Positions 1-10,325 of a stretch of 64,000 nucleotides of DNA are shown one piece after another. The stretch is taken from the NCBI GenBank assembly GCA_022496805.1, contig CM040085.1:51696234-51760233 (forward strand), given 5' to 3'. Each line of letters starts with the position of its first letter. Position 1 is the stretch's first letter. Origin of the DNA: Pohlia nutans (Eukaryota; Streptophyta; Bryopsida; Bryales; Mniaceae). The notes beneath the pieces are model-generated. The model was not told the origin of the DNA, made no database searches, and saw only the letters and a program-made list of their open reading frames with translations. Position numbers and translations under genes: made by a program.

Positions 1-1655
1 ACCAAGTACGCAACTAGGGGGGCACACAGTTGTATAGATATAACAAAAATAGAGTAATTCATATTTAGTTGTATTTAGTTGTTTCTAAGCCATTTTGGGC
101 CATTATTAATCATTTTTTGCTCAAAAATGAAGATCTAGAAATCCATTTATTGAGGGGCGAACCTTATTTGTGGAAAAAAAATTGTTCAAAGGATGACGAC
201 CCTACTATGATACTACGGTTCATGACTTTAGAAGGTAGGATATAGATATCAAGTCAAGTTTTATTTTTATTTTTTGAATTATTATAAATAAATGAATAAT
301 TATTTTTTGTGAAATTTCTTTTGTGAGAGTTATTCATCTCTACTTCCTACTTTGCTTAAAAATTTAAGTTTTATAATAGTAATTTAGGAGGGAGGCACAC
401 AATACACACATGGATTGGATTAAAAAATTTACATGCTTTTGGAATGAAAATAGTTTCAACTGAGGGCTACACATAAAATGTATTTTCAATCGTGGTCTCT
501 CTTCCCTCAGTTGGAATTTTACACTATTACACTCAATGGCGCCTCCCCTACATTTTAAATCCAACCCTATTTTAATTCAACAAACCCCTTGTGCGGCCCT
601 CGGTTGGGTTAAAAACTCTCAACCTTGTTGAAAATCTCAACTTATATAAATTCAACTTTCAATATAGTATTCAAATTCAACTCCTTCTTTGATAATTGAA
701 AACACTCCATAACATTTAGTAGGCAAGTAGCCAACACTGGGTCCACCTTAGAATGTTAAGAATATCCTCCATTATCATCCACGTAGCTACCATCTTTGAC
801 TGGCAACCTCAAGTATATGTTACTTGAAGAAGTTGTTCACAAGCTGCAAGTATATATATATTTCTTAAAAGAAGTTGCTCATAAGGAGTTGACAAACTTG
901 CACATGTAGATTTCCCATTCATTTGTAACTTGGATGAAGCTTCATCATAGTGGATGGAGCCAAAAGACATTCCCGCAATGATGGCTACTTAATGTTGTGT
1001 TAACTCAAACTGAACTCTTCATGTAGCTCCCCTTGCATGGTTGAAAATCCTTAAAAGACTGGAATAAAGTCCCCCTACTTTATGCTTTTGTAAATGAAGA
1101 TTTTCTCCAATGTATGGAAAATAGCCTCTTTCACACTGTGTGCAAGTTCTATAACAGTTTACTTTCCAAATGAAATAATGAATGAAGCCTCGTCCGCACT
1201 TTCCTCCTCGTTCGCCGCCCAATAACGTTCCCCCAAAATGTCCCCGCGTTCCCCGCCCATGCTCCCAGAGTTTCCTCGCCGCGCATGCATTTTCCAAATG
1301 CCGACCGGCCAGGTGCACGTGAGATCGATCGACGACCGACCTGCTCTGGCTGACTGATGACGGATTGACGGAGAGACACTCAGATTGCATGCCAAGCCAT
1401 CTCAGTTTCCTGCATGTCAGTTTCGTTGTTTCCTGTTCCTGTTCCTGTTCCTGCATAGATTGCGCACCATACGAATCAGCTCCCTGCTCATATATCACTT
1501 GCAAGCTCGATCACCAGTTCATCATTTGTTGTTGATAGCTCGCTCGCTTGCTTGCTTGCTTGGTGGACTCATCCATCGACCACGTTCATTTTACTGATCA
1601 AACGATCGATTACTGTTGAGCTTGCAAGAGGTTTTGTGATCGAGGTGCTGCAGCA
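1..1655. other. AT-rich upstream region of MGST3, no gene recognised
   Basis: No convincing gene is visible. The open frames here are short and lack family motifs or splice logic. The 800-1010 segment recurs in inverted orientation at 10340-10570 (separate entry). A short CCTGTT microsatellite lies at about 1430-1455 and GCTT-type repeats at about 1545-1562, just before the MGST3 start. The last 150 bases probably hold the 5' UTR and promoter of MGST3, but I cannot place a TATA box or transcription start with confidence. Confidence 0.5.
800..1010 (+). repeat. dispersed repeat, inverted partner at 10340-10570
   Basis: This segment contains AACTTGCACATGTAG, then TTTGTAACTTGGATGAAGCT and GGAGCCAAAAG. 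The same string order appears on the minus strand of 10340-10570. There it reads as a short open frame (10221-10472, minus) of about 50 codons with the look of decayed coding sequence. In this copy the frame is broken by stops. It is probably a remnant of an unidentified transposon or duplicated gene piece. Confidence 0.6.
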
Positions 1656-4600
1656 ATGGCGGTGGAGCTCGTGATTCAGGATAGCTATCGGTGGGTGCTC
1701 GCTGTAGTCTTCGCCAACATCGTCCTTGTCACGTTGATGGCCTTCAAGGTAAGTATCAGTTCCATTTCCCTTTCTTTCTTTTTTCCCTCAAAATCTGATT
1801 GAATTCAAAGTGGAACTTGCCTGGGGTTTAATACTAAGTCCCAAGTTTTGGTTGCCTATGACAGCACTTTTTAGAAGTTTTAACACCGAATTAGGTTGTT
1901 AGACACAACTTGAGATTCCAAGTACCACTTTTGATGGCATTTATTGTACCAAAGGAACTTGAATGATCTTGAAGTGGGACTTTGGGAGTTGTGTGTAGCA
2001 CAGGAAGATTTGGTGGCGTTAGCCGGGACTAACGCTGCAATGCTTTAGCCCCCCATACTCGGAGCCTCCTTTAATTTTCTAAACAGACATTAGAGTTTTC
2101 CGCGAACTGGATGCCACTTACAACCTTCGTTTTATTGAAATTTTGGGAAACGTAAATTGAGTGAGGTTCATTAATTAGCAAAAAACAGAGCATGTGCCGG
2201 ATGAGCCGGTGGTGGAGATAGAAGCATTCATTTGGATTTGGCAGAAGCATAAAGCTAATTCGGGGACATCATGGGCGGAGTCAAAGCTTGGAGCTCCATG
2301 AAATAACTAAAATTGGTTGGATCAAGAAAACTGAGGGTCTAAAGTTTTTGGGCACCGTTTTTGGAGCCTTGAAACTAGACACCTCCAGTTTTTTAGAAGC
2401 AACTAACATATCTACTTTTATTGGGTTTTCAAACATAGTTTTCACAAACTTTGGTCCAGTCACCCCTCTTTTACAGACTTTGCGGATAACTCTATTAGCT
2501 CCCAAAAATGTAGCACATGCCCTTGCTAAAGTACTCCACTAGGAGCTAAATTTTGGGAGATTGCCCCTTCGGGCCCCGCGAACGTTAGCCCTCATTAGCC
2601 CCAGGGGCTTAATTCTTAAAAGCCCAAGGGGTATTGGATAAAACATAGATGTGTTATAATATGTGCCTTCTATATGTTTGATGAAGTTTAGTTCAGTAGA
2701 CAAAGTGTAGGGCATCATCTCTACAAATTATCCAAAAATAACTTTTGATCCTTTTTTAATGGATTTAAAAGCATTAACCTTTGAAAAGTTGCATATTAAA
2801 TTATAGTTTTGACTTTTAGAGTTTAAAATTTAGCATAATTGGTTAAAGTTGGTTTATCTATTGTAAACTTCAAAAAAGCAAAAGAAATGATGGAGGGAAC
2901 ATCATTACTTTCCCCAAATAGAAAATTTATAACACTAAAATGATGTTGAGGTGATCTACTTTGAAAAATTATCCCAGGTGGAATTTAACTTGGATTGACA
3001 TAATTCAAATTCCGTTGGAAAGTAGACTTCATGTAGTATTTTTAGATATTTTTGTTTTTGCAATTTCTTTTTGTTCTGGGCAACCCATTAGATTCGGGCG
3101 GCGATTAGAAAATGCTCGTTTGAGCATTTAGGGGTTAACGCCGCAAAATCTTCCTATGTACAAAGATCCTTTGCTTAACCCCTAAATGCCCACAACCCTC
3201 TCCAGATTGGGCAGTTTTGCAAAGATGCATTATAAATTGCAACTAAGAGGGATATTTTGAACTTGGTCATGTATGAATAAAATTTGTACATAATGAATTT
3301 TAGATTCTATCCATGGGGTTAGATCTATGATTGCTATCACTAATATTTTGTATAGATTTTGAAACTTAAAATTCAAAATTATTTTGTAATTCGATTACGA
3401 ACAAGATATTGACAATTTGTAGATGAAATTTGTTATGGTGGGTTGAAATGTAATATTCTAAGTGTTGTGATTTTTGGAGATTTTTTGATTGCTTGATTCT
3501 ATAAGTTGACTACTTCATGAGCACTTTTGAACACTTTTGAACTAATATTTTAGAAGTTTTTGGTGAATCACTGCAACATGAAATGAGGCATAAAATTTTC
3601 ACAAATCATCCCCTTTTTAATCGGATCACACATGCATGAAGCTAACTTCTCATAAAATCTATGGTAAAAAATCCACACTACAAAAAGTGCATGACAGATA
3701 AGAAAAATTGGATGAAATTTGTACATTATTCAAAAAATGAAAGCCTAGGCAGTTAGGAGTTAACATAGAGTTGACAATTGACAGGACAATTGAATGTATT
3801 ACGATGTTATACTTGTTGGTAATTCTGGAGTCACTCTTACTGTCGTTCATAGTATAGGGAGGGACATTGACATGGGACATGATGCAAGTGTCATGTTGGA
3901 GTTAACGTCCCACGTACTTGCTAAAAAATTGAACTAAAGAGTACTTGGGACATTAACCACAATGGAACACTTGCACCATGTCCCAAAGTTTTTCTTGTGA
4001 TTGTGGATTTGGAGTGGTACCTTGATTCCAAGGTGCATAGAGTTCACAGAAGAACTGGAGTTATTTCACTGCGTAACACTGCAGAGCCACATACACATAA
4101 TTTCTCTCTACGATACTTGCTATGATAAAAAGAAATTTACGAATGTGCAAGAGTCTGAAATCCAACTTTTTCCTGGCCTGTTTTCCACCATTTGGTTGAC
4201 TTTTTGGGGGGCCTTTTCAACTCTTGGATTTGAGTTGTGTGAATGTATTTTTGCCAGGTCTAGATATATAATGACAAATGAATTGATAAGTTGGGAAATT
4301 ATGTGTGCAGGTGGGAAGTGCTCGCAGGCAGTACAATGTGCCATACCCGACCATGTACGCGAATGAGAAGGAGCACGGGGGCAAGCAGGCGCAAGCGTTC
4401 AACTGCGTGCAAAGGGCGCACCAGAACACGCTGGAGTTTCTGCCGAGCGTGATCACGGTGCTGCTGCTGGGCGGGCTTCAGTACCCGCGCGTGGCGGCCG
4501 TGCTGGGTGCGGCCTACTTTGTGGCGCGCGTGCAGTACTTCCGCGGTTACTCTGCAGGCGAGGCGGCCCAGCGCTTCGCTGCCGGTGGCGCGCTCACCTT

Positions 4601-4673
4601 TCCGTTCTACTTCGGCCTCTTGAATTGTACCCTTGCTCTCATTCTTCACCAGTTCTTTCCACATCTCGTCTAG
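1656..4673 (+). CDS. MGST3: microsomal glutathione S-transferase 3 (MAPEG family), two exons
   Basis: Exons are 1656-1748 (31 codons, donor GTAAGT) and 4311-4673 (acceptor TGTGTGCAG, TAG stop), in phase, giving 151 residues against about 145-150 in plant homologues. MAPEG proteins are small integral membrane enzymes of the ER or outer envelope that conjugate glutathione to lipophilic substrates and reduce lipid hydroperoxides. Residues 12-30 form the first membrane segment. The VGSARRQYNVPYPTMYA stretch follows the splice junction, as in plant MGST3. FNCVQRAHQN (residues 61-70) is the MAPEG signature in the glutathione-binding loop. Three further hydrophobic segments follow. The intron is 2562 bases and holds a TTAA element (3175-3763) and other repeats. 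Exon 2 is much richer in GC than its surroundings. The start ATG is the first in frame and gives the expected length. Identification is firm; the enzymatic substrate is not readable from sequence. Confidence 0.93.
1995..3168. mobile_element. possible foldback element in MGST3 intron 1
   Basis: The left edge (about 2003-2030) carries AGGAAGATTTGGTGGCGTTA. The minus strand of the right edge (about 3130-3162) carries AGGAAGATTTTGCGGCGTTA. The pair forms imperfect inverted termini about 1.1 kb apart. The interior is AT-rich without coding motifs. Boundaries are approximate and no target duplication was found, so a chance pairing of older repeats is possible. Confidence 0.35.
3175..3763 (+). mobile_element. 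TTAA-bounded MITE, family A copy 1
   Basis: It begins TTAACCCCTAAATGCC and ends GGCAGTTAGGAGTTAA, 589 bases, with a TTAA at each edge. The interior (GCAGTTTTGCAAAGATGCAT, then GGGATATTTTGAACTTG) matches copies at 9174-9752, 9749-10325 and 31887-32463. There is no open frame, so it is non-autonomous. It lies wholly inside MGST3 intron 1. The TTAA edges plus CCC-initial inverted ends match the piggyBac pattern. Confidence 0.75.
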
Positions 4674-5045
4674 CATTCCAATACACCAAAGAAAGTGTTA
4701 TTTGGATACTGTACAAGGTAGACTGCTAGGTACCAATTGTGGTCACCTATAAAAGCACCCGTTTCAACTTTAGGAGTTTCCAATCTACTTATCACAAGCA
4801 GATAGATAGATAGATAGAAACTATGGTCCTCTATTGAGGCCGGCGTGAATAAAGTGTCCGTTCGTAATGTCAATGACTCAGTGCCCACCGGACAGAGGAC
4901 CATTGGAACAAAACTACCCTTCCCTCTCGGGAATGGACACTATAGTAACAGTAACACAATAAAAGTAACGATGCATTAATGGTTGGGTATTTGTTTGAAT
5001 ATAAAGTATGTTTTGAGTTTAGTAATATCGCCAAGTCATGAGTTC

Positions 5046-5110
5046 TTTGGTTGGTTGGTGAAGGGCGATGTATCACATTTATGTGGTCCAGGTTCGATTC
5101 TCATTGGGTC
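5046..5110 (+). repeat. tRNA-like segment in the LINE L1 3' UTR (antisense to the LINE)
   Basis: On the plus strand, TGGTTGGTTGGTGAAGG resembles a pol III A box. About 30 bases later, GGTTCGATTC (5091-5100) matches the B-box consensus. The same module sits at the equivalent place in L2 (about 55090-55160) and is clearest in L3 (minus strand, 46900-46962). The acceptor stem does not pair, so this is not a working tRNA gene. It looks like a tRNA- or SINE-derived module fused to the LINE tail. Confidence 0.5.
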
Positions 5111-5265
5111 CGTTTGAGCAATGGTGTGATATACATGACTTGGTACTGCTGGTGAAGTATCATGGCAGGAAATTTGTACCAACCAACCGGCCCTACCTTA
5201 CCCTTGAGACAAGTGTATATACTAAGCTAGTGTTTGAAAGAGTAACTAGCAGTGGTTTTCACCAC

Positions 5266-5270
<5 letters not shown>

Positions 5271-5297
<27 letters not shown>

Positions 5298-5305
5298 TTT
5301 TTTTT
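5271..5305. repeat. C27 homopolymer followed by T8
   Basis: About 27 consecutive C are followed by 8 T in the 3' UTR of LINE L1. The matching place in L2 (about 5' of 55340) has only CACCACTATCCTCCCTC, so the run expanded after insertion. The minus strand is a G run that could form a quadruplex. The length is likely unreliable in any assembly. Glycine- or proline-rich reading frames across it are artefacts. Confidence 0.9.
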
Positions 5306-5520
5306 GTCCCTCGCTATTCTGTTGGTATTGGTTGATTGTTTTCTATTCGTCTTTTGTGTAGAAGGATTGATCCGGCATATTGTATAGCAATAGTGTTTAT
5401 TGTTTTGAATGTGTGTTTTATAGAGGTTTCGCAAAGATTGAATTTTGTTTCAAGTTGTTTCATTGAGGGGGCGTGTGTCGTTCATCTAGCTCCAGCTGTG
5501 ATGACTATGAGTGGGTCTAC

Positions 5521-6612
5521 TTACCATCCTTGTTGAATGATACTATTAATTAGTGGTTGGTATTTTAGTATTTTGTTACCAATTATTTCTGGTGAGAATA
5601 TGTCATTGGTGTAAGTGAATTCAATAAATTGTACTGTGAGATTTTCTTCGGGGTTTAACAGTGTTGCACTTTGGTATGGTAGGCCTTTGATACATAAGAT
5701 GTCTGGTTTGAGTATGGCGTTACTATGACATCTATGTTGTTCACATGTGCATGGTAAGAGCCATGAAGGTACTGTATTTTCTTGTGGATTGTTATTGAAC
5801 GTGTCTGCGTTCATCAGGGTGTAGCATCTTGATTTTTTTGAGGATAAGATTATTTTTCTTAGTTCCCATACTGTTTTGTTATGTCTTTTGGTTCTAAGGG
5901 CATGTATGTGGTGTTGGTTACATAGGAGTACATGTAGCCATGTGTCTGCATTTTGTGAGTTGCAAATGGGACATGTTCTTGAAGGGAATCTTTGGATACC
6001 AAAGAATAGTTGTTTCCTAGCATGTCCCATATATTGACCAGTGCGGAATTTTAACAAACTTGTTTTCTGTGAGTCTGTTATTGCTGGGTTAAGCCAGAAG
6101 TCGTTGAATAGTTCGTTATCTATAATGGGGTTCATTGTCCATTTACTAATGTTGGGGAATTGTTGTGCCAATAATTCTAGGTTGTTTTCGCAGTCATATT
6201 TAGTAATGTACTTTTCTAAACATCTGACCGGGCCTTTGTCAGGTCTTTTCCTGGGTCCGGGCCATATGTCTTTTTGGAAGTAGTATGGTGTGGTGCGTGC
6301 AAATTTGTATCGTTTGGTGGCAAATTGGTAGTCTCTTTTTTTGGTACAGTCTTTTGCAAGTTGGTCTGCTTGTTCATTTCCGTCAATTTTGGCGTGTGCT
6401 TTTACTTTGTATATTGTGGTGGGTTGTGTTCGTTTTTTTATCATCTCTACCATATCTGTTAATATGGTTTTATCAGCATGATTGTTATGTTGAGTTGGAT
6501 GTTTTAGCTGTGTGTTTAGAACATATATACAATTGAGGCAGTCTGTGAAGATGTGTGTTGGTTCATTTGAGTATTTGGTAGTAACTAATGTAAGTGTTTT
6601 GTGTATGGCCAT
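5521..6612 (-). CDS. LINE ORF2 C-terminal part: RNase H plus Cys/His domain
   Basis: The open frame is about 363 codons. It starts inside the RNase H domain at the EL-helix region and carries IFTDCLNCI, with a catalytic aspartate in the TDCLN context, and KVKAHAKIDGNEQADQLAK, the usual C-terminal RNase H block. Downstream, CPICN..DTWLHVLLC...RTKRHN is the cysteine/histidine motif often found after RNase H in I-clade-like LINEs. The preceding TDGSF motif of RNase H lies upstream in a shifted frame around 6700-6750. The reverse transcriptase is absent from this truncated copy. This is the longest intact C-terminal frame of the family here. Stops and frame changes upstream make an active protein unlikely. 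Confidence 0.8.
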   Translation of the reverse strand: MAIHKTLTLVTTKYSNEPTHIFTDCLNCIYVLNTQLKHPTQHNNHADKTILTDMVEMIKKRTQPTTIYKVKAHAKIDGNEQADQLAKDCTKKRDYQFATKRYKFARTTPYYFQKDIWPGPRKRPDKGPVRCLEKYITKYDCENNLELLAQQFPNISKWTMNPIIDNELFNDFWLNPAITDSQKTSLLKFRTGQYMGHARKQLFFGIQRFPSRTCPICNSQNADTWLHVLLCNQHHIHALRTKRHNKTVWELRKIILSSKKSRCYTLMNADTFNNNPQENTVPSWLLPCTCEQHRCHSNAILKPDILCIKGLPYQSATLLNPEENLTVQFIEFTYTNDIFSPEIIGNKILKYQPLINSIIQQGW

Positions 6613-6788
6613 TAGTTCGGCTCTAAAGCTAGTTTGAAGGCCTGGTAGTCTTTTTGATATTTGTACTTCTATTTTTGATGGATTGTAAATTCCATAGCCT
6701 GCTTTTTCTTTCTTCCAGTGTCCATCATCATCTTGTTTTGGTGGTACGAAGGATCCATCAATGTACTAGCTATATTGTGGTGGAAATT

Positions 6789-7196
6789 TTAGTATGGTGT
6801 TAATTTCATAGTTTGGTAGTGGTAGTGTGTCCGTGTCTTGTATGTTGGTGTAGGCCTGTAGGGTGGATATGTTAGTTTATTCCATTTAGTGCTTTTGTTT
6901 ACAAGTGTATTAGAGGGTGTAGGTGGGGCTTTTTGTATGTAGTATTGTGTTATTTGTAAACTATCAATTATTGTGTTTAGTGTGTCTATTTGGTTAGTTG
7001 TGCCAATGTTGCAGTTTTGGTGGTGAATATAGAAAATATGTATTGCGAGCGGTTCTGTTCGTGATTTATTGGAGTTTGGTGTTATTGTTGGTTCTTCATA
7101 TGTAATGGTGTCATCGGCAAAGTGTGCAATAACATGTGTATCCGAGAAAGGTCCAGTATGTGGTGAAAGGTTTTGGTACCAATTAATGTCTAGCAA
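6789..7196 (-). pseudogene. LINE ORF2 middle segment, frame-disrupted
   Basis: This 135-codon fragment lies directly upstream of the RNase H frame in L1. It corresponds to the region in L2 that follows the FFGSLGTAFQYKWKGIGYAHP block, and carries NWYQNLSP and THVIAHFADDTITYEEP in the same order. I do not recognise the domain with confidence. It is broken from the downstream frame by stops and shifts, so it is a decayed part of the same polyprotein. Confidence 0.6.
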
Positions 7197-7415
7197 TGTT
7201 ATAATGGTGATGGTATTTGGGTCATGTTTTGCTGCTAGGCGTGCCCAATGTATTGCTTGTTGTGCTGTTTCTTCATCATTTGGGTGGGCGTATCCAATAC
7301 CTTTCCATTTGTATTGGAAAGTTGAGTCGGTTGAGCCAAAAAATTTGTCTCTTGTGAATGGGGAGTAGAGTTGTGTAATTTTTGTGGAGCATGTTACTGG
7401 TGAGTATCACAAGCA

Positions 7416-8628
7416 TTAATTATGAATACCAAGTTAGCAATCTGGTTGGACTAGAAATGAAAGACAGTTATTTGTACACCTACTAACATCAATTATAGTG
7501 GTCTATGCGTATTAAGTTTGAAAATTTATAACAAAATCATACATTGTGAAAAAATTAATTAAAAATTGAGCTTGGTTATTGAACCCAAAGTTTTATGTGC
7601 TGCAATTTTTTATCATTGAAAATCAACGCTCCATGTAGGTTGAAATGCTTAAATTGACGGCAACTATACCCCTTACTTTACAAAAGTTATCAAGGTTCAA
7701 AGTTACTACACTTAAAACATATGTTTTGGTAGTTTCCGTTTTCCTAATCAATATGTAACACCCATTTTGTCCTACACTAATGGTCCTTTGTCCGATGGGC
7801 ATCGAACCAAGGGTAGATTGAACAAACACTTTATTCATGCCGGCCTCATTGGAGAACCAAAGTTCTTACTACTACTAGTACCCATTCCCTACGATTTTAG
7901 GGTGGCTAGGATGTACGATGACGTAGTAAAATTATCAGTCTTGCAATGTCATTCTTTTAATACAAATGAAAGGAGATTCTTAGTGCAACAAGTTAGAATT
8001 ATTCACCCAAGCTTGATGAAGCTTGCTACTATAGTTGAATTCTTTCCACATCTCTCACTGATACAGGAGTTTCCACAATGGAAATAGTCTTACTAGTTAA
8101 TTATTCTTGCCAAGAAATCAATGTGTGATTGGTAGCTACTCTTTATAACCGTCTGCTCGGTAATCACTACGGAATGGATTAAAAACTAGTAGGAAGTACA
8201 GAAACTAATGGACCTGGAAACACTAAGAGAAAAATATTACCGGGACTAGATCGGTAATTTCTCAAAACAGTATAATCAAGACTGGAATCATCAAACACAA
8301 GTATCCGGAAGGAACTACTCGGTAAAAAAAATATCAAAAGGGAAAAGATTGAAACAAAACAATCATATATCTCGGAAAATGGGTCGTGCCAATGAGTTTG
8401 GCTTCATTGCTTATATACATAAGTACAACTAGATCTGACCGTTAGGTCAGATCGGTAAAAAGTGTTTTCCTAGATCTACTTCGTGTGGTAACTTGGAATT
8501 TTACTGGAGTAGTAAAAAATCCAGATCGGTAGGCTACCGGTAATTACTAATTTACCGTTAACAGTGATGATGTGGTAAAATCATATGTCTTGTAACTCGT
8601 TGCCATACTTTTTGATATAAATTTACCC
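7416..8628. other. noncoding region with a LINE 3' fragment and possible solo LTR
   Basis: The 7770-7865 part matches the LINE 3' end in plus orientation (GGTCCTTTGTCCGATGGGCAT, ACACTTTATTCATGCCGGCCTC) and is an old, severely truncated copy. From about 8130 to 8590, the short motif CGGTAA or its close variants recurs at least six times (for example ATCGGTAAT, CTCGGTAAA, ACCGGTAAT). That suggests a solo LTR or regulatory repeat, but I could not define its ends. No gene is visible. Confidence 0.45.
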
Positions 8629-9177
8629 TTAACCCTTTCAGGCGCCTGCGTCCACATAGTGGACGCTGAACAGATTCAAACTGTTCGAATTCAATCCAAA
8701 TTGAACAGTTTTCATCCACCAAAATTTCTCATGGTTCTTGTGTAACTTGACTATCCTTTGTACGGTTTGGATCTTCAAAATAGGTTATTACAATTTTTGG
8801 AAAAACAACACAAGTGGTTTATATCAAGTTTCATTCTTAGTTCAAAAAGTGAGACCTTAAAGATGATTTTCCAAAATAAGTAGAATCAAATAATAGAAAC
8901 CATACCATCTCGTAGTGCATGATATTCTAATTTCATTACAATTTTTTTAATTTTAAATTCCACTAATTCATGATTTTTAATTGATTTTCAAGAGAAAACC
9001 TTGCAAAATTAATAAAAAAACATTAAAGAAATATATGATAAATCCAACCGTACAGATATGATCTTCACATTGACATTTACAACTTTGCTTTGTACATCAA
9101 CTCCATTTTTGGTTTTCATCAAACATTTTATAATGAATCTTTGAAAATAGTGTTGAACTGGGACGTTAAAGGATTAA
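8629..9177 (+). mobile_element. TTAA-bounded MITE, family B copy 1
   Basis: It starts TTAACCCTTTCAGGCGC and ends GACGTTAAAGGATTAA, 549 bases. Near the left end it carries TGCGTCCACATAGTGGAC, shared with the copy at 15654-16160 (TGCGTCCACGTAGTGGAC). Internal strings such as GGTTTATATCAAGTTTCATT and TACAACTTTGCTTTGTACAT are also shared. There is no coding frame. Its right TTAA is also the left TTAA of the next element. Confidence 0.72.
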
Positions 9178-9752
9178 CTGCCCAAGAGTCCATTCCTTGG
9201 ATGATGTATAGATTTCATCCACGTTTTCTCATCTGTCATACACTTTTTTGAAGTGTGAGTTTTTTATTATAGATTTTATGGGTAGTTAGCTTCATTCATA
9301 TACGAACCAATTAGAAAGGAGATGATTTGTGAAATTTTTATGCCTCATTTCATGTTACAGTGATCTACAAAAAATTTCTAAGATCTTAGTTCAAAATAGT
9401 TCAAAAGTGCTCTTGAAATAATTAACTCATAAAATTAAGCAACCAAAAATCTCCAAAAATCACTACACTTAGAGTGTTACATTTCAACCTATTACAACAA
9501 ATTTGATTCACAAATTGTCAATATCTTATTTGTAATCAAATTACAAAAGAATTTTGAATTTTAAGTTTCAAATTTTATACAAAATTATTGGTAATAGAAA
9601 TCATAGATCTAACCATATGGATAGAATCTAAAATTCATAACGTACAACTTTTATTCATATATCAAGTTCAAAATATCCCTCTAGGTTGCATTTTATAATC
9701 CATCTTTGTAATTCACCAAATCTAGAGAGGACCGTAGGCATTTAGGGGTTAA
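9174..9752 (-). mobile_element. TTAA-bounded MITE, family A copy 2 (reverse)
   Basis: This is a reverse-oriented family A copy running from TTAACTGCCC to GGCATTTAGGGGTTAA. Reverse-complemented, it matches the copy starting at 9749 along its length, including TTTTGAACTTGATATATGAA and the ATTTTAGATTCTATCCATATG area. It shares its right-hand TTAA (9749-9752) with that copy, and its left TTAA with family B copy 1. Confidence 0.78.
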
Positions 9753-10325
9753 TCCCTAAATGCCTAAAGCTCTCTTCAAGTTCGGCAGTTTTGTAAAGAT
9801 GGATTATAAAATGCAACCTAGAGGGATATTTTGAACTTGATATATGAATAAAAGTTGTACGTTATGAATTTTAGATTCTATCCATATGGTTAGATCTTTG
9901 ATTTCTATTACCAATAATTTTGTATAAAATTTGAAACGTGAAATTCAAAATTATTTTGTAATTCAATTACGAATAAGATATTGACAATCTACAGATGAAA
10001 TTCTTTGTGATTGGTTGAAATGTAATACTCTAAGTGTAGTGATTTTTGGAGATTTTTTGGTTGCTTAATTTTATGAGTTGACTTTTTTTTTACCACTTTT
10101 ACACTGAAATCTTCAAAATTTTGGGTGAATCACTACAACATGAAATGAGGCATAAAAATTTCACAGATCATCTCCTTTCTAATCGGATCACATATGCATG
10201 AAGCTAACTTTCCATAGAATCTACAGTAAAAATTCCACACTGCAAAAAGTGCATGACGGATGAGAAATTATGGATGAAATCTGTACATCATCCAAAAAAT
10301 GGACGCTTAGGCAGTTAGGGGTTAA
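9749..10325 (+). mobile_element. TTAA-bounded MITE, family A copy 3 (forward)
   Basis: It runs from TTAATCCCTAAATGCC to GGCAGTTAGGGGTTAA, 577 bases. It is head-to-head with the 9174-9752 copy, and the junction GGGGTTAATCCC reads nearly the same on both strands. Together they form a near-complete 1.15 kb inverted repeat with essentially no spacer. There is no coding frame. Confidence 0.8.

Larger units (their letters stand above)
4801..7404 (-). mobile_element. 5'-truncated LINE, copy L1
   Basis: This is a minus-strand non-LTR element. Its 3' end is a GATA microsatellite tail at 4801-4817, and the element is flanked by an 11-base direct repeat TATCACAAGCA at 4790-4800 and 7405-7415. That is the hallmark of target-primed insertion with 5' truncation. 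It encodes an RNase H domain and a C-terminal cysteine/histidine region (see the CDS entry). Its 3' UTR holds a tRNA-like segment in antisense and a long C run. It is related to L2 (54849-58608), L3 (about 45720-47220) and the 3' fragments at 7770-7865 and 54627-54678. Confidence 0.88.

Noticed and set aside
1019..1504. A 161-codon minus-strand gene upstream of MGST3
   Set aside because: There is no domain, splice signal or conservation cue. It overlaps the GC-rich 5' region of MGST3 and is likely a chance open frame.
5046..5110. A functional tRNA gene
   Set aside because: A- and B-box-like strings are present but the acceptor and anticodon stems do not pair, and the segment recurs in LINE tails.
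5068..5434. Frames with poly-proline or poly-glycine
   Set aside because: They cross the C27 run in a LINE 3' UTR.
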